A stretch of 64,000 nucleotides of DNA, taken from Chinchilla lanigera. Taxonomy: Eukaryota; Chordata; Mammalia; Rodentia; Chinchillidae. Below, one piece after another: positions 44,392 through 57,185 of this stretch. The stretch is taken from NCBI RefSeq assembly GCF_000276665.1, contig NW_004955402.1, forward strand, positions 3,258,005-3,322,004, given 5' to 3'. Within the stretch, counting starts at the first letter, position 1, and each line of letters starts with the position of its first letter. The notes below the pieces were generated by a model. That model searched no databases. It was not told the DNA's origin and saw only the letters and a list, made by a program, of their open reading frames with translations. The position numbers and the translations under genes are program-made.

Positions 44392-44780
44392 CTTAGTTAC
44401 TTTCTTGTCACTGAAGCACAATACCTGACACCCACAAGTTAAGCGAGAGGTTTATTTCAATTCACAGTTTGTAGAGGTTTCAGTCCATGGCCGGCTGGCT
44501 TTAAGGCAGGGTGGAATGGCAGAGTAGAAACAGTCCATGGCATGGTGGCAGGAAGCAGAAAGAGATCAAGGGAGGAGGAGGGAGACAGACCCTTCCAGGC
44601 CACACCCCCAGTGACACGCCTCCTCTCACCAGGCTTCACCTCCCAACATCAAGTTTAACTATGAACTCATTAGTCAGCTAAACCACTGCTGAGTATCCAC
44701 CTCCTTGACTGCACTGCCTCCGCAAAGCCCCACCTATGAGTGTATGAGGCTTTGGGGAGACAGCTAGACAGAAACCATAA
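44392..44780 (-). mobile_element. MaLR-type LTR, minus strand
   Basis: Reads as reverse complement of a MaLR LTR: 'ccttagttactttcttgtca', 'gcacaatacctgacacccac', 'gaggtttatttcaattcaca', 'tttcagtccatggccggctg', 'ccatggcatggtggcaggaa' and 'cccccagtgacacgcctcct'. It is the best preserved MaLR copy in the window and in PTPRM sense orientation. Confidence 0.75.
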
Positions 44781-45289
44781 TTTAAGGTGTGGAAATTTCA
44801 TGCCACCAAGCCAGTAGTACATTCCATTTCCTTCACAACAGTCAGCACACACAGACCTCTGCTGCAAAGGAAACATGCAGGGCAGCCATTCATGGCCACC
44901 AGGCCTTGGAAGGACATCAACAAAAAAGGGGCAGAAGGAACTAACTCTCAAGAAAAAAGATGAAATGTAATTAAGAGCATAAGGGAAAAGAATTCAAGGA
45001 TGGACTCTTTTGTGCACAAGGAGTCCTCCAGTTCGTGATAAGAGAGAGATTAACATTGTGATCTGAAACCTTGATAGATGCCTCCTTGTACTGCTTCTTT
45101 TCACATTCGAATTTCTGTGTGGTGTGTTTGTGTCAGTTAAAGCTGCAGGAAAGTCAAGGTCCTTTGAAAGCTTGTAGCAGCACATTCAAATTTTTCTTCT
45201 CTTTTTAAAGTAATGCACAATGCCCGTTGGTGTTACATTACCCACAGAATAAAATCTAACATCTTTTGAGCGGTTTTGACTTGCCAGAT

Positions 45290-45440
45290 CCTGCTCGACG
45301 CACTTCATGTGTATCATCTCGTTGAACCGAAACCTCGACATCCTGTCAAGTAGGTACCACTGTTCTCCTCCACTCCATAGAAAGCACAGCGAGACAGGCA
45401 CAGAAAGGTTACGTTAGTGGTCCAAGGTCATGGAGCACAC
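45290..45440 (-). repeat. MIR-type SINE fragment
   Basis: 'catcctgtcaagtaggtacc', 'cactccatagaaagcacagc' and 'cacagaaaggttacgt' followed by 'gtggtccaaggtcatgga' match the MIR core and 3' half in reverse complement. An old, pan-mammalian repeat. Confidence 0.65.
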
Positions 45441-48400
45441 TAGGGCAAAGCGATAGACATGGGGCCCTCATGTGCAGAGACAGAGGAGTTTGTAAAGCTT
45501 GTGGGTTCAGACCTGAGCAGAAGACAATAGATATTAAACAACACAATTGAAAAAGATCAGCCACATTTATAGGGGTGGCTGGTGGCCTGACAGACCCTGA
45601 GATGGGGACATGCACTGCACAAAGTTCAACAGATGTGGACTCAGCCTCTAGCTGACTGGTATCATCAGCAGCTGGGGGTGAAGGGAGGGGCCGGGACCTG
45701 TCCATGGCCAGCCAAGAGGACGGAAAACACAGCGCAGCTATCACAAGGCCAAGTTCCAGGCTCCCACTGAATGTCCTGCATGTTCCACATCGAAGAGATG
45801 GACCCTTAAAAAGCCTGCACAGGTGTGAATGCCAGGGATGGCTCTCCAGGCTGGTGGAGACCAGCAGCAGAAATGTCCGAGCAGGGCAGGTCTGGATCCC
45901 TGGGACACTAAAAATGTGGCTCAGGTGGCAGTGAGATGAGACCAGGAGAGGGAGCAGTCCGGCGTACAAGGACCAGCCCTGAGCTGGGCTTGCTCATCCG
46001 GCCAGGGCAGGGTGGGACCCTGGGGACTCAGGTGGGATTCAGCCCTGGCCAGGGCACCAGGCACCAGGAAGGGTGGGCTTGCGTCTGCCCTGGCTGGGGA
46101 GGCAGGGTGGAAATCAAGGGAGACACCTGTTCCTAGGGCTGTGCCATCAAAGAAGCCAAGGGGTCTGGGAGAAAGTGAGGGGGACCCAGGACCAGCACAG
46201 AGAAAAGTAAATGAGGCACAAGTGTAGATACCCCACAAGCTGGTGCTGTGAACCGTGCTGTGTGCGGTTTCACCTGTCCACTGTTGCAAACGTCTGAGGC
46301 AGGAGCCACCTGGTGAGCGATGGGCCCGGAAGGTGAAGTGACTTTGCTAGGGCTGCGTGGGAGCAAAGCCAGGTTCCAAGCCAGGCCACTGCGCTACGGT
46401 GATCTTATTCCAGAATGAAGCAAATGATGCCACTCCCAAAAGGCTGCGATGTGGCTGGAGATACTGGCCTGGGAGCTGGAGAAGGGGGTGTGTAACACAG
46501 TCACAGCAAGTGGCAGAAGGGCAGACAGGCGAGGAGGGACCCTAAGGTGACAGAGCTGCAAAGGAACCAGGGTCTGTCCTTGGGGCTCTGGCCTGGGCTC
46601 GGCTGGGTCCAGTTCTTTGGCCTAAAGTTCAGTGTCCAAATCGGAGACCACCGGAGCTACTCTGCAGATGTGGGAAGGGATGAGCCTGAGATTTATGCAT
46701 TCATTTTAAAGCTCTTGCTACATACATAAATGTGGCCCTAAATTTTTGATCCATTATTGCTACTGTTGCTGCTGGCGATAATCTATAATAAGTATTATAA
46801 AGCCGGTTATTTGGCAGAGAATTAGACAGCCCTTCGGTGGTTTCTGAGTAAGTTTTTATTACAGAACTTGATGTGATTTTTCAGTATGATACTGCCATAA
46901 CAGCTACGTCCATAATTTCACATTTAGTACCTTTTCATTTTTGGAGGCATGAAATGTAAAAGGTAAGATCTGCTGCTGTGCTTTCCAGACGCAAGCGGTA
47001 TCGGTGACACAGAAATCAGCTGGCTTCTGCATTAATCATCGTTCACATCACTTATTCGACGGACGCATTTGCTCTCCCCTGAGGCTACCTACATTAAAAC
47101 TGTGGGATTTTTATGAATACTTTTTGGTTTGAGCTGCACAAAAAGAAAAGCAAAGCTGAGGTGACTTGGTACGTGGGATGTGATCTGCTCATTTTCCTAA
47201 ATCGGTAAGAACATCCCAAGAAAATGAGCACTGAAAAGAAACAATAAGTCCCGCTAATGAGTGAGAAACAGCGCACTGGGAAGTGCCCTATACTGGAGGA
47301 GAAAACTTGGGGATATTTTATTTTGCTCAAATGCGGAACTAGAGCTGGGAATGTGTTCACACAGAGTTTTCTAAGGTAGCTCTCAGGCGAAGCCCTCTGT
47401 AGGCCCAGAATTACAGGGTTAGCGTTGTTCACCTGTCCGCTGGAATATTAACTGGTGACAGTCAAAGAAGAGAAAATTGGCACTGGAGGTAAAATAACAC
47501 ACACACCCCCCAAAACCAAAAAAACCCCACCACACGCCCTTTCTTAAGAAGTATCGTCAAAAGTAAAGACTCATAGAATGATGTCCGAGGTGCTTTCAGG
47601 TGTAAATGTCACTGGTCCCCACACAAGGACAAGCCCCCTCTGCTGCTGCAGAACCTTTCCCCCCGCCCGAGTCTCCCCTTCACCTGTACACCGGGTGGCA
47701 GGTGCTTGGTTCTTCACCCCATTTTTTCTGGACAGGTCAGCTAGGAGCTCCTCTTACACTGCCCGAGGCAGGCTCCCCTTTCTGCCACCGCCTGTCACCT
47801 CTGCTCTGGCCACACAAGGCCAGGTGAGGTTTCCATTTCACACACCCCCTCCCCGAAATTCTCTCCTCAGACCTGGGAGAAGGATGCCCACCGCTGCTGC
47901 GCGCGTATTCGTGGCATCCTCTCCACCATGGGCTCCATGGATCCGTCTCCGCCCACACCTTCACATCATGGGGCCCCTGCCTGACACTACAAAGTGCGAC
48001 TGAGCGCATCGATGCACATCCTGCCCAGAAGCACTGAGGAGTCTGGAAATCTCCTCACTTCACTGAGCCCTTCACCACGATCTCTTTTCCTGGTTAATAA
48101 TCCAACTGTCATATTATTCATACATTCAATCAGAAATAATTATAAAATAGTTTAAAGTGCAAAAAGCACAGTTACACATGCATATTATTTTGTATTAATA
48201 CATTTAATCAATAGCCATGTCATTCCTAAAACATACAAGAAGCCTAGTGTTCCTGTCTTACAAGTTACTATTATGTTGTGTCTTAGATCCGATATGGGCT
48301 TATTCCACCATGATTAGTCATTAACTCCTCCCTCCCCATATATTTTTCTATACTTTCATGGTTTTCCTGAGTGTAGTAGGACACAGTTCATGTATTGTCA

Positions 48401-48884
48401 CACTACTATTATGTCTCAAGCCATATCACAAACAGATGAAAAAGTAGCGTTTTAAGAAAATAAGTTGAAAACAAATGACTTAAACATTCTGGTACTTTCT
48501 TCCTTTCCCTTATCCAGAACTCCAAGTTCTTTAAACAAAAACAAAACAAAACAAAAATGAATGAAAATAGTAGCTGCGAGAGCTAAATTTTCAAATGAGG
48601 TTTTTTTCCTCTTAAAAGTTACATTTTCAAATAATTTGAATGAAGCATTTCAAAGTAAAAATTTACAAGGTCACCCATAAATCCTGAAAATAACTTTGGA
48701 CACATACATATTTATCTCTCATCATTTAGATGGATACATATAGTAATAAAATCTCAGATAAAGATTTTAAAATACTCATTTAGAAAATAACTCAGTTGTT
48801 ATATCACTCATGGAATATGATGTTTTAAATTATATTCATGATTTTATTTAAAAAAATCTTATCTACAAAAATGCTGGCTGGCCA

Positions 48885-49035
48885 GGCGTAGTGGTACAAA
48901 CCTGTAATTCCAGCACTTGGGAAGCTGAGGCAGAAGGACTGCTGGGAGTTTGAGGCCAGCCTGGGCTACAAAGTGAGTTCAAGCCCAGCCTGAACTCCAT
49001 AGTGAAACCTTGTCTCAAAAAGCCAAAAAAAAGGG
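48885..49035 (+). repeat. B1-type SINE with internal duplication, plus strand
   Basis: 'ggccaggcgtagtggtacaa', 'cctgtaattccagcacttgg', 'gtttgaggccagcctgggct', a repeated 'gtgagttcaagcccagcctg' segment and 'gaaaccttgtctcaaaaagc' with an A-rich tail. Nearly full-length B1 with the rodent-type internal duplication. It is antisense to PTPRM. Confidence 0.9.
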
Positions 49036-52000
49036 AAGAGAATAAAAAAAGCTACCATTCCAACTCAAAGGGTTCTGCAAGGTGACACAAATGTTCTACA
49101 TATTAAGATACATTTAAAAAAACCACTTCTGTTTGTAAAAGAGAAGCAGAATAAGATCAATCTGATTGTGTTGCTAGGACATGTGCTTTAAAAACTTGTT
49201 AATATGTCATTGCTGAAAGTTCTTACTATCCACTTTGCTTATGTGGCATGAGAAGGGAGACTTTGGGTGTGGCAGAAGCCAACCTGCAAGCACGCAAGCC
49301 AGGCCACGGTGCGTCACTAAGGTAATGTCTGTATTTCACTCCCTATGTGTAAATGGGAGATTTTCTGGGAATTTTTTTTTTTTTTTTGTAAAGAATACAA
49401 CAATGCATCATTTAAAAAAAAAATCACTTTTAAAAGAGCACCATGTCACCACAGTATCACTTTAAAAAGAACAGGAAGTTCTACAGTGCGTCCAATAGCC
49501 ATTAGCACCCACAGCCCCTCCCCAGGGGGCAGGCCGCCCTGGCTGCGTAGGTATTTCAGTGTGTGACAGTGATCTCAGGAGTGGCCTGCGGGGACTTCTA
49601 GCTTCTCAGCCCACTGACCACATTTAGGTACCTGGTCACCCTCCAGGCAAGGAGAGGGTGGTGCCTGCGGAGGCTGCCCACCCAGACGGATAGGCTGCCG
49701 GAGCGGGCCGTGGCCACAGCCTCCCTCCACCTCCCTCCTGCTCTCCCTCTGCTCCTGTTTTTACTGTTCTCTATCACAGAAGATTATGTCTTAGCAGGGT
49801 GTTGTTCTCCAGTGGCTTCTGAGTCTTCCAAAGCTACTCTGAAACATCCCTGTGCAGTTCTGCTCCCAGACACTGCTTGGGATAAGGCTGCGAGGGGGCT
49901 CTGGTGAGCGTTCAGCCTCGTGCTGTGCTCACTCTGATGGAGCCCCATCAGCCTTTGGGATAACCAAGCCTGGCCTGTGTCGGCCAGACTTCAGAACCGC
50001 AGCAAAACTTGTCTCCCAGCATAGGGTACAGCTCACTGCCTTTCCAAGCCATGCTTACCAAGTTCACAATGATGGCGACCTCTGCACAGTAGAAGGGTGT
50101 GCAGGATGTTGGTGAAAACCTAGGTTTTCCCCTTGGATATATCCTTCTGGAAGGAGGTATTAACAGGTGCAGAATGTTTTAGCTTGTCTGTAACTATATG
50201 GATAAACAGTACATTTTGATAAAAGCCTAAACTGTCTCTGCTACTGAGAGATGTGTCTTTAGAATCTGTAAGACCAGAACGATAGCTGTGAGAATCGTAG
50301 CTAAATTGATTGACAGGTTTCCTGCGGAGCTGGTCCCGTGGCCTGGGTCATCTAACTCTGCCCATTTTCCCTCAGGATGGAAGTCTTGGCCTCCTTACTA
50401 AATATGTTTACACACAGGAAGACTTTTAGGGTCTAGACTCGAAGATCCTATTGTGACATTGCATAAGCAGAGGGATACTTATGAGTGAAGTCCATACATG
50501 GGCTAATCCCTAACATGACTTGCACTCACAACTGAAATGTTTCAAAGTGTTTCTGGAAATCTCATCTACTTAAGCCAGCCATTACCTGTGTTTTGTTCTG
50601 TGTGGACTACATTCAGCCCTGTTTCACAAGCACCCCTCTGTGACATCACACAAGCATCAGCTTGCAGTGACACCAGTGTTTGGGACCTAAAGGCTTCTGC
50701 TGTTCTTGAGCAGGAAGGTAGGTTGAGGCAGGCAAGCAAATCAGCTGTGAGTGTGAGGCTAACGTTTAGGTCTCCCCTGAGAGAGTCGGGTGGAGGGTGG
50801 GTAGTGCGTGGTGACAATCTGCTCCACAATGCAGAGATAGAGTCGCTGCTTCTGCAGGGACCTTTAATCCCCAATCCCTGGCTCAGGCTGTGTGACAGTG
50901 TGCAGTGGGGTAGGGGAAAGCTGGAACCTCGGGAGGGAGGCATGTAACAGGTATCTGTGTCCAGCCCAAGAGCCTCGCTCTGGCGGCAGCTTGGAGTGCT
51001 CGTCAGCCTTGGTTTCCAAAGAGAACTCAGCCTTAGCCGGGGACCTGTGCATGCTGGGAAGACGAGAACAGAAAGAAGGCGATCAAGGGGAAAAGAGAAT
51101 GGCAGCTTGTGGGATGGAGGCTTGAGCAACCCAAAGGACCTGGCTGCCTTCTGCCAAGGAGAAAAAGTAGAGGGGAAAACCTCTATTCACACGCTTCGGG
51201 GGCTGCTGCTGGAGAAACAAAAGCTTTCATTAGTCTCTATCTTCTTTAATTAAGCTTCCCTCAGTACACAAGTGGGACCCTCTTTTATTTAAGAGAAAAA
51301 AGGATAAATCTAATAACTGAATAAAATAGAGATAAATTGGCTCCCCAGACGCGGGCCGGCACGAGCAACCGTGGACGTTCAATGGCAGCCCAGGGCAGCA
51401 GCACCAGCAACTTTCCAGGAGCAAACTTCCAAGTGAGAAGACAGGAAACTGAAGTAACTCATAACAGCAAGAAACTTCCCGAAGTGCCCGCTGCCTGGGC
51501 AGACCTGTGCACACCTGCGCCCACGGTGAAAAGGGTAAGGGCAGGTGCTTCACGGTCTACGCTGGGTCTCACTTCTCACCCGGCACACGGAAACTTGTCA
51601 GGGAGGGCTGTCTCATACGCACCCCCACGCTGTAATCCCGGGTCACTGCTGTGTCTCCCACCCAGGTGCAGCCTGGCACGCGGTAGGTACACAGAAACAG
51701 CTTAGTGTGGGACAAACCAAGTCACAAAGCAATGACTTTGTTGGAGGGGCCACAGTGCTGGAGGCCCAGGGAGCCATCAGGGACCGTACATGAGAATTCA
51801 GTTTCAGCACTACTCTCTCCCAGGACTGAACTTGGAAGACGTGGGCCTCTCTGTCTCCATCTCTCCCTCTTTCTCTCTCTCTCTGCTGAACAAAAGACCC
51901 CTTAGGAGACTCAGTCTGTGTGATCATATTGGTTTTCTCCTAAGCTGAGTATTGCATACACTCTATAATAAACTATGAATGTTAGTCCATACACTGTACT

Positions 52001-52199
52001 TTCACATGCAGGATTCATGTCAACATACGTGAAGATCATTTAGATCAATTTCCACTCTAAGTGACAACTATTTCAACTACAAAACAAAGAAGCTAGACCA
52101 CGAGAGTTTTAAAAAGATCTACAGCTTTCAACTTCACCTGAGGTACAGGTCTAAATTCCTGTTAAAGAGTTAAAAGCAAATTGTTTTAGCTCTCACAGG

Positions 52200-52620
52200 T
52201 AAGTGAGATCTTGCAGTGCTGTCTCTTTGTGCCTGACTTATTTCACTTAACATGATGTTCTCTTAGGATATCGATGAGGTTGTGCATGCAAAGATTTCTT
52301 CTTTTTGTTACAACTGACTGGCATTCATTGTGTGTATATATGCACCACAGCTTTAAAATCCACTCATATTGATGGACGCTTAGGCTGTTTCAGTATCCTT
52401 ACTACTGTGGCTCATGCCTTAACAAACATGTATTATATATTTAAAACAGCTAAAAGATAGGATTTTAAATGTTCTCAGCATGAAGAATGAACACTTGGGA
52501 GTGGTGGTACGCTACTTACTCTGATTTGACTGTTCCACAATGAATACGTGTATTGAAACATACACTATATCCCACAAAACACTTCAAAATAGGGTAAAAT
52601 GTAACAAATTGAAAAAAAAA
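52200..52620 (+). repeat. Old LINE-1 3' UTR relic
   Basis: 'cctgacttatttcacttaac', 'atgatgttctcttaggatat', 'gcattcattgtgtgtatata', 'gatggacgcttaggctgttt' and 'actactgtggctcatgcctt' resemble the widespread L1M-type 3' UTR segment. The right part ends 'gtattgaaacatacactata' and 'aatgtaacaaattgaaaaaa'. Antisense to PTPRM. Confidence 0.65.
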
Positions 52621-52799
52621 GCGAAGTGTTTGTTTTAAGACAACCTAAGAGTGGGCACCTGCTTAACACCAGGACAGCATCTGTCTTTAAATTGTTTTGC
52701 GCCAGTTTAGGTTCTGCTGTCTGGAGGACACATGTCTGCATACGGCACCCCAAACAGCAGAGGTGGATTTGAATCGACACGATCTGATTTTGGCTTCAG

Positions 52800-52890
52800 G
52801 TTTTTTATTTTGCGGTACTGGGTATTGGACTCAGGGCCTTGTGCACACTAGGCAAGTGCTCTACCACTGAGCTACATCCCTAGCACCCCC
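52800..52890 (-). repeat. ID-type SINE, gene sense
   Basis: 'tgcggtactgggtattggac', 'cagggccttgtgcacactag' and 'caagtgctctaccactgagc' give a complete ID body in reverse complement with its A-tail as a leading T-rich run. Confidence 0.9.
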
Positions 52891-52984
52891 GATTCATCTT
52901 TTAATCTGCAAGCTTTCCTTAGATGTCCTTACTGCCAAGAAGCGTGTATAGGAGCAAAGGGCTGAGAGGCCTCTATGAAACTGA

Positions 52985-53300
52985 CCATTTGAAAAACTGT
53001 TAAGTAAAATCAGACACATACATTTAAATATGGTATGGTTTCTCTTCTATGAGAAATCCAAAATTAAAAAAAAAAATTGAACAAAATGAAAGACAGATAG
53101 TAGCACACAGGAAGATTGATCTTTTGCAAGTGGGAAGGGGACCAGGGGAGGGAGGGAAGGAGCAGGGGGAAAGGGAAGAAGAAAAAAGAATGAAGATGTG
53201 TTCTGTACATGTCCCTACTCGCCAGGAGGAATATAATCATTATATATCACAAACACGGACTAATAGAGAAAAACGGGCTGGTATCTTTGGAAATTAACCC
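52985..53300 (+). mobile_element. LINE-1 3' UTR, second copy
   Basis: Aligns by eye with 26030-26310: 'tttaaatatggtatggtttc', 'tctatgagaaatccaaaatt', 'cttttgcaagtgggaagggg', the GGAGG-rich stretch, 'aagatgtgttctgtacatgt' and 'acaaacacggactaatagag'. Only the 3' UTR is present. Antisense to PTPRM. Confidence 0.82.
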
Positions 53301-54943
53301 AATGAAGAGAAGTTATTGATTAAAGGAAGTTTCTGGGTGCGCTGTCTATTGGTTCATTCTCTCGAGCAAAGCCACAGATGGGTGGGGAGATGCAGGCGGG
53401 CCTTGCCCAACGCGGTCCTGGTGGCTGGAAGCCTTTGCCTGTGCAGAAACCACACTTCCCCAAAGCCTCCCTATTTAATGTTGGAACTGGAGAATACTCC
53501 ATTTCACTTGGTGCCAGTCTCAAACAGGACACAAGTGAATCCAAAGCATCACTACAACCCATAGACAATGCAGGGACCGCTTAGCCGGAAGGAACAATGA
53601 GCTGCCATAGAATTTGCTCTAAGTGCGAGCCACATTAGTGCTGCAAGGATGGATAAAAACGTTGTTTACGAAGGCTGAGATTTTGATTTAAAAAAAACAG
53701 TTCTTTCAACTCTACTGAGAAATAATTTCAAGTGTTCATCTCCATCTGGAGGCCAGAACGCAGCAGACAAAAGCTTCTTTATAGAGCGTGTCGAACTCAC
53801 ATCAGTGCCCGAGAACTCTCAGCTCTGAGAACAGCTTGCCCGGGAAAGCGAAGCGAACTATTCAGAGCACTGTTATTTACTGCTCCAGAGGTCTGGAGGG
53901 GGATTTGGAGCTGGAAAAGTGTAAACCATATTTATCTTTCTGAAAATCTTTATTAAAATTGTCCACAGCACACACAGTGCGTGGGAGAGCAACAACAGAC
54001 AGAATCCAGTTGCTGGAGCGCTTTCCACTGCGGAGCACGGGCTGCAGCTCTGCGAAGGCATCTGCTATAAACCCGCACTCTCTACTTCGACTATTTCCAT
54101 CGTAATATTTGCCTTTAGCTGCAAGTCTCTGGAGGAAACTGATCTGGGTTTCTCTTCTTCAAATTATGGATGAAGTCGAATGGTGGTCAGAATTGATTCT
54201 GTCGGGCGCATGGGGGTATTTCTACAAACAGGGTCAAAGCAGAGCTAAACCACATCAGTTTAACTAGACAGACTATCTCTAAGGACAGGGCCTTGATTTA
54301 CTGGTAGTGGTAGGAAATGTCATTTAAATAGGTGTTGATCAGCACTGCATCGCAGAGACGAGTAGTCACAAATGTTGGTGATGATACCAAAATAGTTCCA
54401 GGGAAGCAGAGGCTTCATGAGGCAAACATAAGGTATCCCTTCCGAGTGGCTGGAGCTCTGCTGGAACTCCCAGTGCACGCACTTGCTCCCTCCTGCACCT
54501 CCCTCATCCTCGTCTCCCTATGGTGCATCTCCATCGTGCCGGCTGCCTACCAGGCAGCTGGTACCTATTACTGAATCAGTGAATGAACTGGGCCACCCCT
54601 TCTTCCAACGCCCTGGTCCTGAAGCAGCCTCTGCCCGGCCTTTTCTTCTTTAGCTGGCTGCAGACACAGCAGGCCCCGACAGCGGGCTCAGTTCTGCCTG
54701 ATGGGTAGCTCTATTTCTCATTGCACAGGATGATCAGTATCTTGCTTTCTCTATCCATTCCCACAGTCCCACCAGTGGGACTCGACGGTCTCAAATATGG
54801 CCCTAGCATGGGGGTCTTAGCATCAAAGGCAGATGGGGAGAAGATCAGCGGTGCATGACCAGTGCCTGTCTGAAGCAGCTCTGCTGTCCCTCAAAAGGAG
54901 CGTAGCTCACAAGTGCATGGTGTTCTCTCCATGCCAAGCACTG

Positions 54944-54945
<2 letters not shown>

Positions 54946-54987
<42 letters not shown>

Positions 54988-54992
54988 AGAGA
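54946..54992 (+). repeat. (CA)n microsatellite with short GA end
   Basis: About 19 CA units followed by GAGAGAGA. Confidence 0.97.
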
Positions 54993-54999
54993 TTAATTT

Positions 55000-55029
55000 A
55001 CCCCCAATAGCAGTACCCCCAATAGCAGT
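55000..55029 (+). repeat. 15-bp tandem duplication beside the CA repeat
   Basis: The unit 'acccccaatagcagt' occurs twice without mismatch, directly after the CA/GA repeat. Confidence 0.95.
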
Positions 55030-55084
55030 ACAATGATTGGTGATGAGACCTGACACCGGAACTGCACAGCTGGTAGTGAACACA

Positions 55085-55185
55085 GCTCTGTGCTTCCTAG
55101 GCCTGTGACTCTGAGCAGGTTGTTGTATTGCAAGTCTCTCTACCTCGGTTTTCTCATCTATAACCTGACAACAAGCACTTTTCTG
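55085..55185 (+). repeat. MIR-type SINE fragment
   Basis: 'aggcctgtgactctgagcag', 'caagtctctctacctcggtt' and 'ttctcatctataacctgac' follow the MIR consensus order in the forward direction. Old and short. Confidence 0.55.
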
Positions 55186-55811
55186 ATCCTCTATATTCAT
55201 GGTGAAGGTGAGTTACGATACAGTACAATACAATGAATGCATGTAGTATATGTATGACAATCTGGCACTCAGGAAGCACTGTCCTGGTTAGGATTACTAT
55301 TTATCAAATGCCAGACTCCACTTTCACGTAGAAGGCCCAGACACCCACTCTATGGTGTGCATGAGTCTGGACTCTGGTCTTCTGCTCACAGGTGCTGTTT
55401 CTGGCAAACCCTCCTCTTGGCACGTGAGCATCAGTGATGCGACCTGCTCCTCCAGTTTCTTGTTATTGAGAAAGAACATTTTATAATAGAAATGCTAAAA
55501 CTGTTGAAAAGTGAGTGATTGCTAAACCTTTGGGAACAAATGGAAAATAATAACAAACAGGCAAGAAAACTTGGGCTGTGACAAACAGGCAAACCCAGGC
55601 CTCGACCGGGCCCGGCTCAAACTATTCAAAAGTCAAATACTACTGCGGGGTCCCTCAGTAAAAACTTCAGCGAGTAAACATTTTAGTAATAATCTCCTAA
55701 AAATAGTACAATTTTTGAGGCTCTCAAAAATGCACTTCATATAGTCATAGAAAATGAAATCTCTGACTTTTTTCTAACCCCTAAGAAGTATGCATTATTA
55801 TTATCATTATT

Positions 55812-55995
55812 ATTTTCGGTGCCGGGGATTGAGCCCAGGGCCTCAACACTGACATACTTCCACAGCTCTTTGTTTCATTTTTATTTTGAGACAAGGTGTT
55901 GCTAAGTGGCTCAAGCTGGACTTGAACTTTCGCTCCTCCTGTGCCACCTTTCACAGTGTGGGGACTGAAGGCAGGCACCGCTGTGCCTGGCTCGA
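55812..55995 (-). repeat. B1-ID composite SINE, gene sense
   Basis: ID half 'cggtgccggggattgagccc' on the plus strand, linker 'tttcatttttattttgagac', B1 half 'tgctaagtggctcaagctgg' and 'caccgctgtgcctggctcg'. A complete composite. Confidence 0.88.
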
Positions 55996-56854
55996 AGCAT
56001 GGCTTTTTTTGGTTTTGTTTTCTGAAAGGCAGGTTAGGGCTGTGTTTTCCATTTTACCCCCAAACAGCTTTAAGTTTCTGGCCCAGGTGAAGTTTTTAAC
56101 CTGAGTTCTATGGGACAGGAGGTAATTCCTGAATGGGCCTGGGTGCGTGTATGTCCATGAACCACCTGAAAGTCTACAAAATGTAGTACACATGGTACAT
56201 ATGAAATTCTGTTTGTGGGGACAGGATCTCTAGATTCTGCCAGCTGCTGGAAGAGGTTTGCTGTCTCCCAGAGGCGGGGGACCACTGGGCTGGAGCATTC
56301 AAGGCCAGACAGGCCCACAGTGAATGTGGTACAGGGGTCTCCGTGTCCCCATGTGGCACCTCAGAATGCTGTTATGGCTCCCAAGAGTGTTGCACAGTGA
56401 CCCACAAACTCAGGAAACTCTGCGTAGCAAGATCCAGGCTAAGACCAGAAGCCCAGATGGGCACAGTGCTATCAAACTGGCCCTGTGCAGAAGCAACAAG
56501 GGGTGAAGTGGCACCTGACCCCAGGAGGACTACAGGGTGTGAACCTGAAGTTAGGACATTTAGGACCATTTTAATGAAGAGGTATTTTTCCGTATGACTG
56601 CACCACAGAAAATAGGCTTTTAAAAAATTGTTCTATAGGGAGAAGTGTCATAACTCAGAAGGAAGGGGCTGTGTCCCAGAATCATTTTAGTAGAGATTAT
56701 CTGTGTTTTTTGAGGGTTGAGCATACAGCAGACAGGACCTAGAGCCTGGCTTGAGCCTTCTGCTACGGGACCTGCAGTGCCCATGCGGCTCTGGAAAAGG
56801 CTTGCTTAGAGCAGGGACAGCACAGGGATGCAGCTGGAGAGAAGGGAGAACTTA

Positions 56855-56935
56855 TTTTTTTTCTTGGTGTGGGGCCTCAAACCTGGGTCTGGCACATGCT
56901 AGGTAAGTGCTCTACCACTGAGCTACACCCCAGCT
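56855..56935 (-). repeat. ID-type SINE, gene sense
   Basis: 'gtgtggggcctcaaacctgg', 'ggcacatgctaggtaagtgc' and 'tctaccactgagctacaccc' are a complete ID body in reverse complement. Confidence 0.92.
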
Positions 56936-56999
56936 CTGAGGGCCGACTTGGACTGTTTCGTAGCACAGTAGGATAATTATGGCTGACAGTGGCCAGACT

Positions 57000-57185
57000 C
57001 TTTAAAATAGCTACTAGGGAGGATTTTAAATGTACCGAACGTAAAGAAATGATAGATATCCGAGGTGACAGATTTGCCAACTACCCTGATCTGAACACTT
57101 CACTCTGCATGCATGTATTGAAATCTCTTGCTATATGCTATACATGCCTACAATTACTATGCCTCAACTAAAAATATATCACACA
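57000..57185 (+). repeat. Old LINE-1 3' end
   Basis: 'gaggtgacagatttgccaac', 'tgatctgaacacttcactct', 'gcatgcatgtattgaaatct' and 'caattactatgcctcaacta' match the last part of L1M-type 3' UTRs; an A-rich stretch follows. It is related to 52440-52620. Confidence 0.65.
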
